From Eledone cirrhosa (Eukaryota; Mollusca; Cephalopoda; Octopoda; Eledonidae): a stretch of DNA of 64,000 bases. The DNA lies in contig OZ024744.1 of the NCBI GenBank assembly GCA_964016885.1, positions 115,423,302 through 115,487,301 on the forward strand, given 5' to 3'. The translations under genes were made by a program, and so were the position numbers. This document shows, piece by piece, positions 1-15,200 of the stretch. Numbering within the stretch: position 1 is the stretch's first letter; every line of letters starts with the position of its first letter. Under the pieces are notes generated by a model. It was not told where the DNA came from. It saw nothing but the letters and a program-made list of their open reading frames with translations, and searched no databases.

Positions 1-3000
1 ACCTATACATTAACTACCCATGTCTCACTACCATGTAACATTACATCAGATGTCTATTGAAACACGCTAGCTTCATTTCACCAGTCTCTATATAACCTCT
101 ACATTAACTACCCATGTCTCACTACCATGTAACATTACATCAGATGTCTATTGAAACATGCTAGCTTCATGTCTCTCCAGTCTCTATATAACCTCTACAT
201 TAACTACCCATGTCTCACTACCATGTAACATTACATCAGATGTCCATTGAAACATGCTAGCTTCATTTCTCCACAGTCTCTATATAACCTCTACATTAAC
301 TACCCATGCCTCACTACCATGTAACATTACATCAGATGTCCATTGAAACATGCTAGCTTCATGTCTCTCTCGTCTCTATATAACCTCTACATTAACTACC
401 CATGTCTCACTACCATGTAATATTACATCACAGGGCCACTGAAACATGCTAGCTTCATGTCTCTCCAGTCTCTATATAACCTCTACATTAACTACCCATG
501 TCTCACTACCATGTAACATTACATCACAGGGCCATTGAAACATGCTAGCTTCATTTCTCTCCAATCTCTATATAACCTCTACATTAACTACCCATATCTC
601 ACTACCATGTTACATTACATTAAATGTCCATTGAAACATGCTAGCTTCATTTCTCTCCACTCTCTATATAACCTCTATATTAACTACACATGTCTCACTA
701 CCATGTAACATTACATCAGATGTCCATTGAAACATGCTAGCTTCATGTCTCTCTCGTCTCTATATAACCTCTACATTAACTACCCATGTCTCACTACCAT
801 GTAATATTACATCAGATGTCCATTGACACATGCTAGCTTCATTTCTCTCCAGTCTCTATATAACCTCTACATTAACTACTCATGTCTCACTACCATGTAA
901 CATTACATAAGATGTCCATTGAAACATGCTAGCTTCATGTCTCTCTCGTCTCTATGTAACCTCTACATTAACTACCCATGTCTCACTACCATGTAATATT
1001 ACATCACAGGACCGTTGAAACATGCTAGCTTCATGTCTCTCCAGTCCCTATATAACCTCTACATTAACTACCATGTCTCACTACCATGTAACATTACATC
1101 ACAGGGCCATTGAAACATGCTAGCTTCATTTCTCTCCGATCTCTATATAACCTCTACATTAAATACCCATGTCTCACTACCATGTAACATTACATCACAG
1201 GGCCATTGAAACATGTTAGCTTCATTTCTCTCCAGTCTCTCTATAAACTCTACATTAACTACCCATGTCTCACTACCATGTAACACTACATCAGATGTCC
1301 ATTGAAACATGCTAGCTTCATGTCTCTCCAGTCTCTATATAACCTCTACATTAACTACCCATGTCTCACTACCATGTAACACTACATCAGATGTCCATTG
1401 AAACATGCTAGCTTCATGTCTCTCCAGTCTCTATATAACCTCTACATTAACTACCCATGTCTCACTACCATGTAACACTACATCAGATGTCCATTGAAAC
1501 ATGCTAGCTTCACTTCTCTCCAGTCTCTATATAACCTCTACATTAACTACCATGTCTCACTACCATGTAACATTACATCAGATGTCCATTGAAACATGTT
1601 AGCTTCATTTCTCGCCGTCTTTATATAACCTCTACATTAACTAACCATGTCTCACTACCATGTAACATTTAATCAGATGTCCATTGAAACATGCTAGCTT
1701 CATGTCTCTCCAGTCTCTATATAACCTCTACATTAACTACCCATGTCTCACTACCATGTAACATTACATCAGATGTCCATTGAAACATAGTAGCTTCATT
1801 TCTCACCAGTCTCTATATAACCTCTACATTAACTACCCATGTCTCACTACCATGTAACACTACATCGGATGACCATGTAACATGCTAGATTCATGTCTCT
1901 CCAGTCTCTATATAACCTCTACATTAACTACCCATGTCTCACTACCATGTAACACTACATCAGATGTCCATTGAAACATGATAGCCTCATTTCTCTCCAG
2001 TCCCTATATAACCTCTACATTAACTACCCATGTCTCACTACCATGTAACATTACATCAGATGTCCATTGAAACATGCTAGCTTCATTTCTCTCCAGTCTC
2101 TATATAACCTCTACATTAACTACCCATGTCTCACTACCATGTAACACTACATCGGATGACCATGTAACATGCTAGATTCATGTCTCTCCAGTCTCTATAT
2201 AACCTCTACATTAACTACCCATGTCTCACTACCATGTAACACTACATCAGATGTCCATTGAAACATGCTAGCCTCATTTCTCTCCAGTCTCTATATAACC
2301 TCTACATTAACTACCCATGTCTCACTACCATGTAACATTACATCAGATGTCCATTGAAACATGCTAGCTTCATTTCTCTCCAGTCTCTATATAACCTCTA
2401 CATTAACTACCCATGACTCACTACCATGTAACATTACATCAGATGTCCATTGAAACATGTTAGCTTCATTTCTCTCAAGTCTCTATATAACCTCTACATT
2501 AACTACCCATGTCTCACTATCATGTAACATTACATCAGATGTCCATTGAAACATGCTAGCTTCATGTCTCTCCAGTCTCTATATAACCTCTACATTAACT
2601 ACCCATGTCTCACTACCATGTAACATTACATCAAATGTCCATTGAAACATGTTAGCTTCATTTCTCTCCAGTCTCTATATAACCTCTACATTAACTACCC
2701 ATGTCTCACTACCATGTAACATTACATCAGATGTCCATTGAAACATGCTAGCTTCATTTCTCTCCAGTCTCTATATAACCTCTATATTAACTACCCATGT
2801 CTCACTACCATGTAACACTACATCGGATGACCATGTAACATGCTAGCTTCATTTCTCTCCAGTCTCTATATAACCTCTATATTAACTACCCATGTCTCAC
2901 TACCATGTAACACTACATCAGATGTCCATTGAAACATGCTAGCTTCATTTCTCTCCAATCTCTATATAACCTATACATTAACTACCCATGTCTCACTACC

Positions 3001-6000
3001 ATGTAACATTACATCAGATGTCCATTGAAACATACTAGCTTCATGTCTCTCCAGTCTCTATATAACCTCTACGTTAACTACCATGTCTCACTACCATGTA
3101 ACATTACATCAGGTGTCCATTGAAACATGTTAGCTTCATTTCGCTCCGTCTTTATATAACCTCTACATTAACTAACCATGTCTCACTACCATGTAACATT
3201 ACATCAGATGTCCATTGAAACATGCTAGCTTCATGTCTCTCCAGTCTCTATATAACCTCTACATTAACTACCCATGTCTCACTACCATGTAACATTACAT
3301 CAGATGTCCATTGAAACATAGTAGCTTCATTTCTCACCAGTCTCTATATAACCTCTATATTAACTACCCATGTCTCACTTCCATGTAACATTACATCACA
3401 GGGCCATTGAAACATGTTAGCTTCATTTCTCTCCAGGTTCTATATAACCTCTACATTAACTACCCATGTCTCACTACCATGTAACATTACATCACATGTC
3501 CATTGAAACATGCTAGCTTCATTTCTCTTCAGTCTCTATATAACCTCTACATTAACTACCCATGTCTCACTACCATGTAACACTACATCAGATGTCCATT
3601 GAAACATGTTAGTTTCATTTCTCTCCAGTCTCTATATAACCTCTACATTAACTACCAATGTCTCACTACCATGTAACATTACATTACAGGGCCATTGAAA
3701 CACACTAGCTTCATTTCTCTCCAGTCTCTATATAACCTCTACAGTAACTACCCATGTCTCACTACCATGTAACATTACATCAGATGTCCATTGAAACATG
3801 CTAGCTTCATGTCTCTCCAGTCTCTATATAACCTCTACATTAACTACCCATGTCTCACTACCATGTAACATTACATCAGATGTCCATTGAAACATGCTAG
3901 CTTCATGTCTCTCCAGTCTCTATATAACCTCTACATTAACTACCCATGTCTCACTACCATGTAACATTACATCAAATGTCCATTGAAACATGCTAGCTTC
4001 ATTTCTCTCCAGTCTCTATATAACCTCTACAGTAACTACCCATGTCTCACTACCATGTAACATTACATCACAGGGCCATTGAAACACGCTAGCTTCATTT
4101 CTCACCAGTCTCTATATAACCTCTACATTTACTACCCATGTCTCACTACCATGTAACATTACATCACAGGGCCATTGAAACATGCTAGCTTCATGTCTCT
4201 CCAGTCTCTATATAACCTCTACATTAACTACCCATGTCTCACTACCATGTAACATTACATCAGATGTCTATTGAAACACGCTAGCTTCATTTCTCCAGTC
4301 TCTATATAACCTCTACATTAACTACCCATGTCTCACTACCATGTAACATTACATCAGATGTCTATTGAAACATGCTAGCTTCATGTCTCTCCAGTCTCTA
4401 TATAACCTCTACATTAACTACCCATGTCTCACTACCATGTAACATTACATCAGATGTCCATTGAAACATGCTAGCTTCATGTCTCTCTCGTCTCTAGATA
4501 ACCTCTACATTAACTACCCATGTCTCACTACCATGTAATATTACATCACAGGGCCATTGAAACATGCTAGCTTCATGTCTCTCCAGTCTCTATATAACCT
4601 CTACATTAACTACCCATGTCTCACTACCATGTAACATTACATCACAGGGCCATTGAAACATGCTAGCTTCATTTCTCTCCAATCTCTATATAACCTCTAC
4701 ATTAACTACCCATGTCTCACTACCATGTAACATTACATCACAGGGCCATTGAAACATGTTAGCTTCATTTCTCTCCAATCTCTCTATAACCTCTACATTA
4801 ACTACCCATGTCTCACTACCATGTAACATTAAGTTACAGATCCATTGAAACATGCTAGCTTCATTTCTCTCCAGTCTCTATATAACCTCTACATTAACTA
4901 CCCATGTCTCTCTACCATGTAACATTACATCACATGTCCATTGAAACAGGCTAGCTTCATTTCTCTCCAGTCTCTATATAACCTCTACAGTAACTAGCCA
5001 TGTCTCACTACCATGTAACATTACATAAGATGTCCATTGAAACATGCTAGCTTCATATCTCTCCAGTCTCTATATAACATCTACATTAACTACCCATATC
5101 TCACTACCATGTAACATTACAATAAATGTCCATTGAAACATGCTAGCTTCATTTCTCTCCAGTCTCTATATAACCTCTATATTAACTACACATGTCTCAC
5201 TACCATGTAACATTACATCAGATGTCCATTGAAACATTCTAGCTTCATTTCTCTCCAGTCTCTATATAACCTCTACATTAACAACCCATGTCTCACTACC
5301 ATGTAACATTACATCAGATGTCCATTGAAACATGTTAGCTTCATTTCTCTCCAGTCTCTATATAACCTCTACATTAACTACCCATGTCTCACTACCATGT
5401 AACATTACAACAGATGTCCATTGAAACATGCTAGCTTCATTTCTCTCCAGTCTCTATATAACCTCTACATTAACTACCCATGTCTCACTACCATGTAACA
5501 TTACATCAGATGTCCATTGAAACATGCTAGCTTCATTTCTCCACAGTCTCTATATAACCTCTACATTAACTACCCATGTCTCACTACCATGTAACATTAC
5601 ATCAGATGTCCACTGAAATATGCTAGCTTCATTTCTCTTCAGTCTCTATATAACCTCTACATTAACTACCCATGTCTCACTACCATGTAACACTACATCA
5701 GATGTCCATTGAAACATGTTAGCTTCATTTCTATCTTCTCTATATATAACCTCTACATTAACTACCCATGTCTCTCTACCATGTAACATTACATTACAGG
5801 GCCATTGAAACATGCTAGCTTCATGTCTCTTCAGCCTCTATATAACCTCTACATTAACTACCCATGTCTCACTACCATGTAACATTACATCAGATGTCCA
5901 TTGAAACATGCTACCTTCATTTCTCTCCAGTCTCTATATAACCTCTACATTAACTACCCAAGTCTCACTACCATGTAACATTACATCAGATGTCCATTGA

Positions 6001-9000
6001 AACATGTTATCTTCATGTCTCTCAAGTCTCTATATAACCTCTACATTAACTACCCATGTCTCACTACCATGTAACACTACATCAGATGTCCATTGAAACA
6101 TGCTAGCTTCATTTCTCTCCAGTCTCTATATAACCTCTACATTAACTACCCATGTCTCACTACCATGTAACATTACATCAGATGTCCATTGAAACATGTT
6201 AGCTTCATTTCTCTCAAGTCTCTATATAACCTCTACATTAACTACCCATATCTCACTATCATGTAACATTACATCAGATGTCCATTGAAACATGCTAGCT
6301 TCATGTCTCTCCAGTCTCTATATAACCTCTACATTAACTACCCATGTCTCACTACCATGTAACATTACATTAAATGTCCATTGAAACATGTTAGCTTCAT
6401 TTCTCTCCAGTCTCTATATAACCTCTACATTAACTACCCATGTCTCACTACCATGTAACACTACATCAGATGTCCATTGAAACATGCTAGCTTCATTTCT
6501 CTCCAGTCTCTATATAACCTCTATATTAACTACCCATGTCTCACTACCATGTAACACTACATCGGATGACCATGTAACGTGCTAGCTTCATTTCTCTCCA
6601 GTCTCTATATAACCTCTACATTAACTACCCATGTCTCACTACCATGTAACACTACATCAGATGTCCATTGAAACATGCTAGCTTCATGTCTCTCCAGTCT
6701 CTATATAACCTCTACATTAACTACCCATGTCTCACTACCATGTAACACTACATCAGATGTCCATTGAAACATGCTAGCTTCACTTCTCTCCAGTCTCTAT
6801 ATAACCTATACATTAACTACCCATGTCTCACTACCTTGTAACATTACATCAGATGTCCATTGAAACATACTAGCTTCATGTCTCTCCAGTCTCTATATAA
6901 CCTCTACATTAACTACCATGTCTCACTACCATGTAACATTACATCAGATGTCCATTGAAACATGTTAGCTTCACTTCTCGCCGTCTTTATATAACCTCTA
7001 CATTAACTAACCATGTCTCACTACCATGTAACATTACATCAGATGTCCATTGAAACATGCTAGCTTCATGTCTCTCCAGTCTCTATATAACCTCTACATT
7101 AACTACCCATGTCTCACTACCATGTAACACTACATCAGATGTCCATTGAAACATGCTAGCTTCACTTCTCTCCAGTCTCTATATAGCCTATACATTAACT
7201 ACCCATGTCTCACTACCTTGTAACATTACATCAGATGTCCATTGAAACATACTAGCTTCATGTCTCTCCAGTCTCTATATAACCTCTACATTAACTACCA
7301 TGTCTCACTACCATGTAACATTACATCAGATGTCCATTGAAACATGTTAGCTTCATTTCTCGCCGTCTTTATATAACCTCTACATTAACTAACCATGTCT
7401 CACTACCATGTAACATTACATCAGATGTCCATTGAAACATGCTAGCTTCTTGTCTCTCCAGTCTCTATATAACCTCTACATTAACTACCCATGTCTCACT
7501 ACCATGTAACATTACATCAGATGTCCATTGAAACATGTTAGCTTCTTTTCTTCAAGTCTCTATATAACCTCTACATTAACTACCCATGTCTCACTATCAT
7601 GTAACATTACATCAGATGTCCATTGAAACATGCTAGCTTCATTTCTCTCCAGTCTCTATATAACCTCTACATTAACTACCCATGTCTCACTACCATGTAA
7701 CACTACATCAGATGTCCATTGAAACATACTAGCTTCATGTCTCTCCAGTCTCTATATAACCTCTACATTAACTACCATGTCTCACTACCCTGTAACACTA
7801 CATCAGATGTCCATTGAAACATGCTAGCTTCATTTCTCTCCAGTCTCTATATAACCTCTATATTAACTACCCATGTCTCACTACCATGTAACACTACATC
7901 GGATGACCATGTAACATGCTAGCTTCATTTCTCTCCAGTCTCTATATAACCTCTACATTAACTACCCATGTCTCAACACCATGTAACACTACATCAGATG
8001 TCCATTGAAACATGCTAGCTTCATGTCTCTCCAGTCTCTATATAACCTCTACATTAACTACCCATGTCTCATTACCATGTAACACTACATCAGATGTCCA
8101 TTGAAACATGCTAGCCTCATTTCTCTCCAGTCTCTATATAACCTCTACATTAACTACCCATGTCTCACTACCATGTAACATTACATCATATGTCCACTGA
8201 AATATGCTAGCTTCATTTCTCTTCAGTCTCTATATAACCTCTACATTAACTACCCATGTCTCACTACCATGTAATATTACATCAGATGTCCATTGACACA
8301 TGCTAGCTTCATTTCTCTCCAGTCTCTATATAACCTCTACATTAACTACTCATGTCTCACTACCAAGTAACATTACATAAGATGTCCATTGAAATATGCT
8401 AGCTTCATTTCTCTTCAGTCTCTATATAACCTCTACATTAACTACCCATGTCTCACTACCATGTAATATTACATCAGATGTCCATTGACACATGCTAGCT
8501 TCATGTCTCTCTCGTCTCTATGTAACCTCTACATTAACTACCCATGTCTCACTACCATGTAATATTACATCACAGGGCCATTGAAACATGCTAGCTTCAT
8601 GTCTCTCCAGTCCCTATATAACCTCTACATTAACTACCCATGTCTCACTACCATGTAACATTACATCACAGGGCCATTGAAACATGTTAGCTTCAATTCT
8701 CTCCAGTTTCTCTATAAACTCTACATTAACTACCCATGTCTCACTACCATGTAACACTACATCAGATGTCCATTGAAACATGCTAGCTTCATGTCTCTCC
8801 AGTCTCTATATAACCTCTACATTAACTACCCATGTCTCACTACCATGTAACACTACATCAGATGTCCATTGAAACATGCTAGCTTCATGTCTCTCCAGTC
8901 TCTATATAACCTCTACATTAACTACCCATGTCTCACTACCATGTAACACTACATCAGATGTCCATTGAAACATGCTAGCTTCACTTCTCTCCAGTCTCTA

Positions 9001-9249
9001 TATAACCTCTACATTAACTACCATGTCTCACTACCATGTAACATTACATCAGATGTCCATTGAAACATGTTAGCTTCATTTCTCGCCGTCTTTATATAAC
9101 CTCTACATTAACTAACCATGTCTCACTACCATGTAACATTACATCAGATGTCCATTGAAACATGCTAGCTTCATGTCTCTCCAGTCTCTATATAACCTCT
9201 ACATTAACTACCCATGTCTCACTACCATGTAACATTACATCAGATGTCC

Positions 9250-12200
9250 ATTGAAACATAGTAGCTTCATTTCTCACCAGTCTCTATATAACCTCTACAT
9301 TAACTACCCATGTCTCACTACCATGTAACACTACATCGGATGACCATGTAACATGCTAGATTCATGTCTCTCCAGTCTCTATATAACCTCTACATTAACT
9401 ACCCATGTCTCACTACCATGTAACACTACATCAGATGTCCATTGAAACATGCTAGCCTCAATTCTCTCCAGTCTCTATATAACCTCTACATTAACTACCC
9501 ATGTCTCACTACCATGTAACATTACATCAGATGTCCATTGAAACATGCTAGCTTCATTTCTCTCCAGTCTCTATATAACCTCTACATTAACTACCCATGT
9601 CTCACTACCATGTAACACTACATCGGATGACCATGTAACATGCTAGATTCATGTCTCTCCAGTCTCTATATAACCTCTACATTAACTACCCATGTCTCAC
9701 TACCATGTAACACTACATCAGATGTCCATTGAAACATGCTAGCCTCATTTCTCTCCAGTCTCTATATAACCTCTACATTAACTACCCATGTCTCACTACC
9801 ATGTAACATTACATCAGATGTCCATTGAAACATGCTAGCTTCATTTCTCTCCAGTCTCTATATAACCTCTACATTAACTACCCATGACTCACTACCATGT
9901 AACATTACATCAGATGTCCATTGAAACATGTTAGCTTCATTTCTCTCAAGTCTCTATATAACCTCTACATTAACTACCCATGTCTCACTATCATGTAACA
10001 TTACATCAGATGTCCATTGAAACATGCTAGCTTCATGTCTCTCCAGTCTCTATATAACCTCTACATTAACTACCCATGTCTCACTACCATGTAACATTAC
10101 ATCAAATGTCCATTGAAACATGTTAGCTTCATTTCTCTCCAGTCTCTATATAACCTCTACATTAACTACCCATGTCTCACTACCATGTAACATTACATCA
10201 GATGTCCATTGAAACATACTAGCTTCATGTCTCTCCAGTCTCTATATAACCTCTACGTTAACTACCATGTCTCACTACCATGTAACATTACATCAGGTGT
10301 CCATTGAAACATGTTAGCTTCATTTCTCTCCGTCTTTATATAACCTCTACATTAACTAACCATGTCTCACTACCATGTAACATTACATCAGATGTCCATT
10401 GAAACATGCTAGCTTCATGTCTCTCCAATCTCTATATAACCTCTACATTAACTACCCATGTCTCACTACCATGTAACATTACATCAGATGTCCATTGAAA
10501 CATAGTAGCTTCATTTCTCACCAGTCTCTATATAACCTCTACATTAACTACCCATGTCTCACTTCCATGTAACATTACATCACAGGGCCATTGAAACATG
10601 TTAGCTTCATTTCTCTCCAGGCTCTATATAACCTCTACATTAACTACCCATGTCTCACTACCATGTAACATTACATCACATGTCCATTGAAACATGCTAG
10701 CTTCATTTCTCTTCAGTCTCTATATAACCTCTACATTAACTACCCATGTCTCACTACCATGTAACACTACATCAGATGTCCATTGAAATATGTTAGTTTC
10801 ATTTCTCTCCATGGTCTATATAACCTCTACATTAACTACCAATGTCTCACTACCATGTAACATTACATTACAGGGCCATTGAAACACGCTAGCTTCATTT
10901 CTCTCCAGTCTCTATATAACCTCTACAGTAACTACCCATGTCTCACTACCATGTAACATTACATCAGATGTCCATTGAAACATGCTAGCTTCATGTCTCT
11001 CCAGTCTCTATATAACCTCTACATTAACTACCCATGTCTCACTACCATGTAACATTACATCAGATGTCCATTGAAACATGCTAGCTTCATGTCTCTCCAG
11101 TCTCTATATAACCTCTACATTAACTACCCATGTCTCACTACCATGTAACATTACATCAAATGTCCATTGAAACATGCTAGCTTCATTTCTCTCCAGTCTC
11201 TATATAACCTCTACAGTAACTACCCATGTCTCACTACCATGTAACATTACATCACAGGGCCATTGAAACACGCTAGCTTCATTTCTCACCAGTCTCTATA
11301 TAACCTCTACATTAACTACCCATGTCTCACTACCATGTAACATTACATCACAGGGCCATTGAAACATGCTAGCTTCATGTCTCTCCAGTCTCTATATAAC
11401 CTCTACATTAACTACCCATGTCTCACTACCATGTAACATTACATCAGATGTCTATTGAAACACGCTAGCTTCATTTCTCCAGTCTCTATATAACCTCTAC
11501 ATTAACTACCCATGTCTCACTACCATGTAACATTACATCAGATGTCTATTGAAACATGCTAGATTCATGTCTCTCCAGTCTCTATATAACCTCTACATTA
11601 ACTACCCATGTCTCACTACCATGTAACATTACATCAGATGTCCATTGAAACATGCTAGCTTCATGTCTCTCTCGTCTCTATATAACCTCTACATTAACTA
11701 CCCATGTCTCACTACCATGTAATATTACATCACAGGGCCATTGAAACATGCTAGCTTCATGTCTCTCCAGTCTCTATATAACCTCTACATTAACTACCCA
11801 TGTCTCACTACCATGTAACATTACATCACAGGGCCATTGAAACATGCTAGCTTCATTTCTCTCCAATCTCTATATAACCTCTACATTAACTACCCATGTC
11901 TCACTACCATGTAACATTACATCACAGGGCCATTGAAACATGTTAGCTTCATTTCTCTCCAATCTCTCTATAACCTCTACATTAACTACCCATGTCTCAC
12001 TACCATGTAACATTAAGTTACAGATCCATTGAAACATGCTAGCTTCATTTCTCTCCAGTCTCTATATAACCTCTACATTAACTACCCATGTCTCACTACC
12101 ATGTAACATTACATCAGATGTCCATTGAAACATGTTAGCTTCATTTCTCTCAAGTCTCTATATAACCTCTACATTAACTACCCATGTCTCACTATCATGT

Positions 12201-15200
12201 AACATTACATCAGATGTCCATTGAAACATGCTAGCTTCATGTCTCTCCAGTCTCTATATAACCTCTACATTAACTACCCATGTCTCACTACCATGTAACA
12301 CTACATCAGATGTCCATTGAAACATGCTAGCTTCATTTCTCTCCAGTCTCTATATAACCTCTATATTAACTACCCATGTCTCACTACCATGTAACACTAC
12401 ATCGGATGACCATGTAACATGCTAGCTTCATTTCTCTCCAGTCTCTATATAACCTCTACATTAACTACCCATGTCTCACTACCATGTAACACTACATCAG
12501 ATGTCCATTGAAACATGCTAGCTTCATGTCTCTCCAGTCTCTATATAACCTCTACATTAACTACCCATGTCTGACTACCATGTAACATTACATCAGATGT
12601 CCATTGAAACATGCTAGCTTCACTTCTCTCCAGTCTCTATATAACCTCTACATTAACTACCCATGTCTCACTACCATGTAACATTACATCAGATGTCCAT
12701 TGAAACATAGTAGCTTCATTTCTCACCAGTCTCTATATAACCTCTACATTAACTACCCATGTCTCACTACCATGTAACACTACATCGGATGACCATGTAA
12801 CATGCTAGATTCATGTCTCTCCAGTCTCTATATAACCTCTACATTAACTACCCATGTCTCACTACCATGTAACACTACATCAGATGTCCATTGAAACATG
12901 CTAGCCTCAATTCTCTCCAGTCTCTATATAACCTCTACATTAACTACCCATGTCTCACTACCATGTAACATTACATCAGATGTCCATTGAAACATGCTAG
13001 CTTCATTTCTCTCCAGTCTCTATATAACCTCTACATTAACTACCCATGTCTCACTACCATGTAACACTACATCGGATGACCATGTAACATGCTAGATTCA
13101 TGTCTCTCCAGTCTCTATATAACCTCTACATTAACTACCCATGTCTCACTACCATGTAACACTACATCAGATGTCCATTGAAACATGCTAGCCTCATTTC
13201 TCTCCAGTCTCTATATAACCTCTACATTAACTACCCATGTCTCACTACCATGTAACATTACATCAGATGTCCATTGAAACATGCTAGCTTCATTTCTCTC
13301 CAGTCTCTATATAACCTCTACATTAACTACCCATGACTCACTACCATGTAACATTACATCAGATGTCCATTGAAACATGTTAGCTTCATTTCTCTCAAGT
13401 CTCTATATAACCTCTACATTAACTACCCATGTCTCACTATCATGTAACATTACATCAGATGTCCATTGAAACATGCTAGCTTCATGTCTCTCCAGTCTCT
13501 ATATAACCTCTACATTAACTACCCATGTCTCACTACCATGTAACATTACATCAAATGTCCATTGAAACATGTTAGCTTCATTTCTCTCCAGTCTCTATAT
13601 AACCTCTACATTAACTACCCATGTCTCACTACCATGTAACATTACATCAGATGTCCATTGAAACATACTAGCTTCATGTCTCTCCAGTCTCTATATAACC
13701 TCTACGTTAACTACCATGTCTCACTACCATGTAACATTACATCAGGTGTCCATTGAAACATGTTAGCTTCATTTCTCTCCGTCTTTATATAACCTCTACA
13801 TTAACTAACCATGTCTCACTACCATGTAACATTACATCAGATGTCCATTGAAACATGCTAGCTTCATGTCTCTCCAATCTCTATATAACCTCTACATTAA
13901 CTACCCATGTCTCACTACCATGTAACATTACATCAGATGTCCATTGAAACATAGTAGCTTCATTTCTCACCAGTCTCTATATAACCTCTACATTAACTAC
14001 CCATGTCTCACTTCCATGTAACATTACATCACAGGGCCATTGAAACATGTTAGCTTCATTTCTCTCCAGGCTCTATATAACCTCTACATTAACTACCCAT
14101 GTCTCACTACCATGTAACATTACATCACATGTCCATTGAAACATGCTAGCTTCATTTCTCTTCAGTCTCTATATAACCTCTACATTAACTACCCATGTCT
14201 CACTACCATGTAACACTACATCAGATGTCCATTGAAATATGTTAGTTTCATTTCTCTCCATGGTCTATATAACCTCTACATTAACTACCAATGTCTCACT
14301 ACCATGTAACATTACATTACAGGGCCATTGAAACACGCTAGCTTCATTTCTCTCCAGTCTCTATATAACCTCTACAGTAACTACCCATGTCTCACTACCA
14401 TGTAACATTACATCAGATGTCCATTGAAACATGCTAGCTTCATGTCTCTCCAGTCTCTATATAACCTCTACATTAACTACCCATGTCTCACTACCATGTA
14501 ACATTACATCAGATGTCCATTGAAACATGCTAGCTTCATGTCTCTCCAGTCTCTATATAACCTCTACATTAACTACCCATGTCTCACTACCATGTAACAT
14601 TACATCAAATGTCCATTGAAACATGCTAGCTTCATTTCTCTCCAGTCTCTATATAACCTCTACAGTAACTACCCATGTCTCACTACCATGTAACATTACA
14701 TCACAGGGCCATTGAAACACGCTAGCTTCATTTCTCACCAGTCTCTATATAACCTCTACATTAACTACCCATGTCTCACTACCATGTAACATTACATCAC
14801 AGGGCCATTGAAACATGCTAGCTTCATGTCTCTCCAGTCTCTATATAACCTCTACATTAACTACCCATGTCTCACTACCATGTAACATTACATCAGATGT
14901 CTATTGAAACACGCTAGCTTCATTTCTCCAGTCTCTATATAACCTCTACATTTACTACCCATGTCTCACTACCATGTAACATTACATCAGATGTCTATTG
15001 AAACATGCTAGATTCATGTCTCTCCAGTCTCTATATAACCTCTACATTAACTACCCATGTCTCACTACCATGTAACATTACATCAGATGTCCATTGAAAC
15101 ATGCTAGCTTCATGTCTCTCTCGTCTCTATATAACCTCTACATTAACTACCCATGTCTCACTACCATGTAATATTACATCACAGGGCCATTGAAACATGC

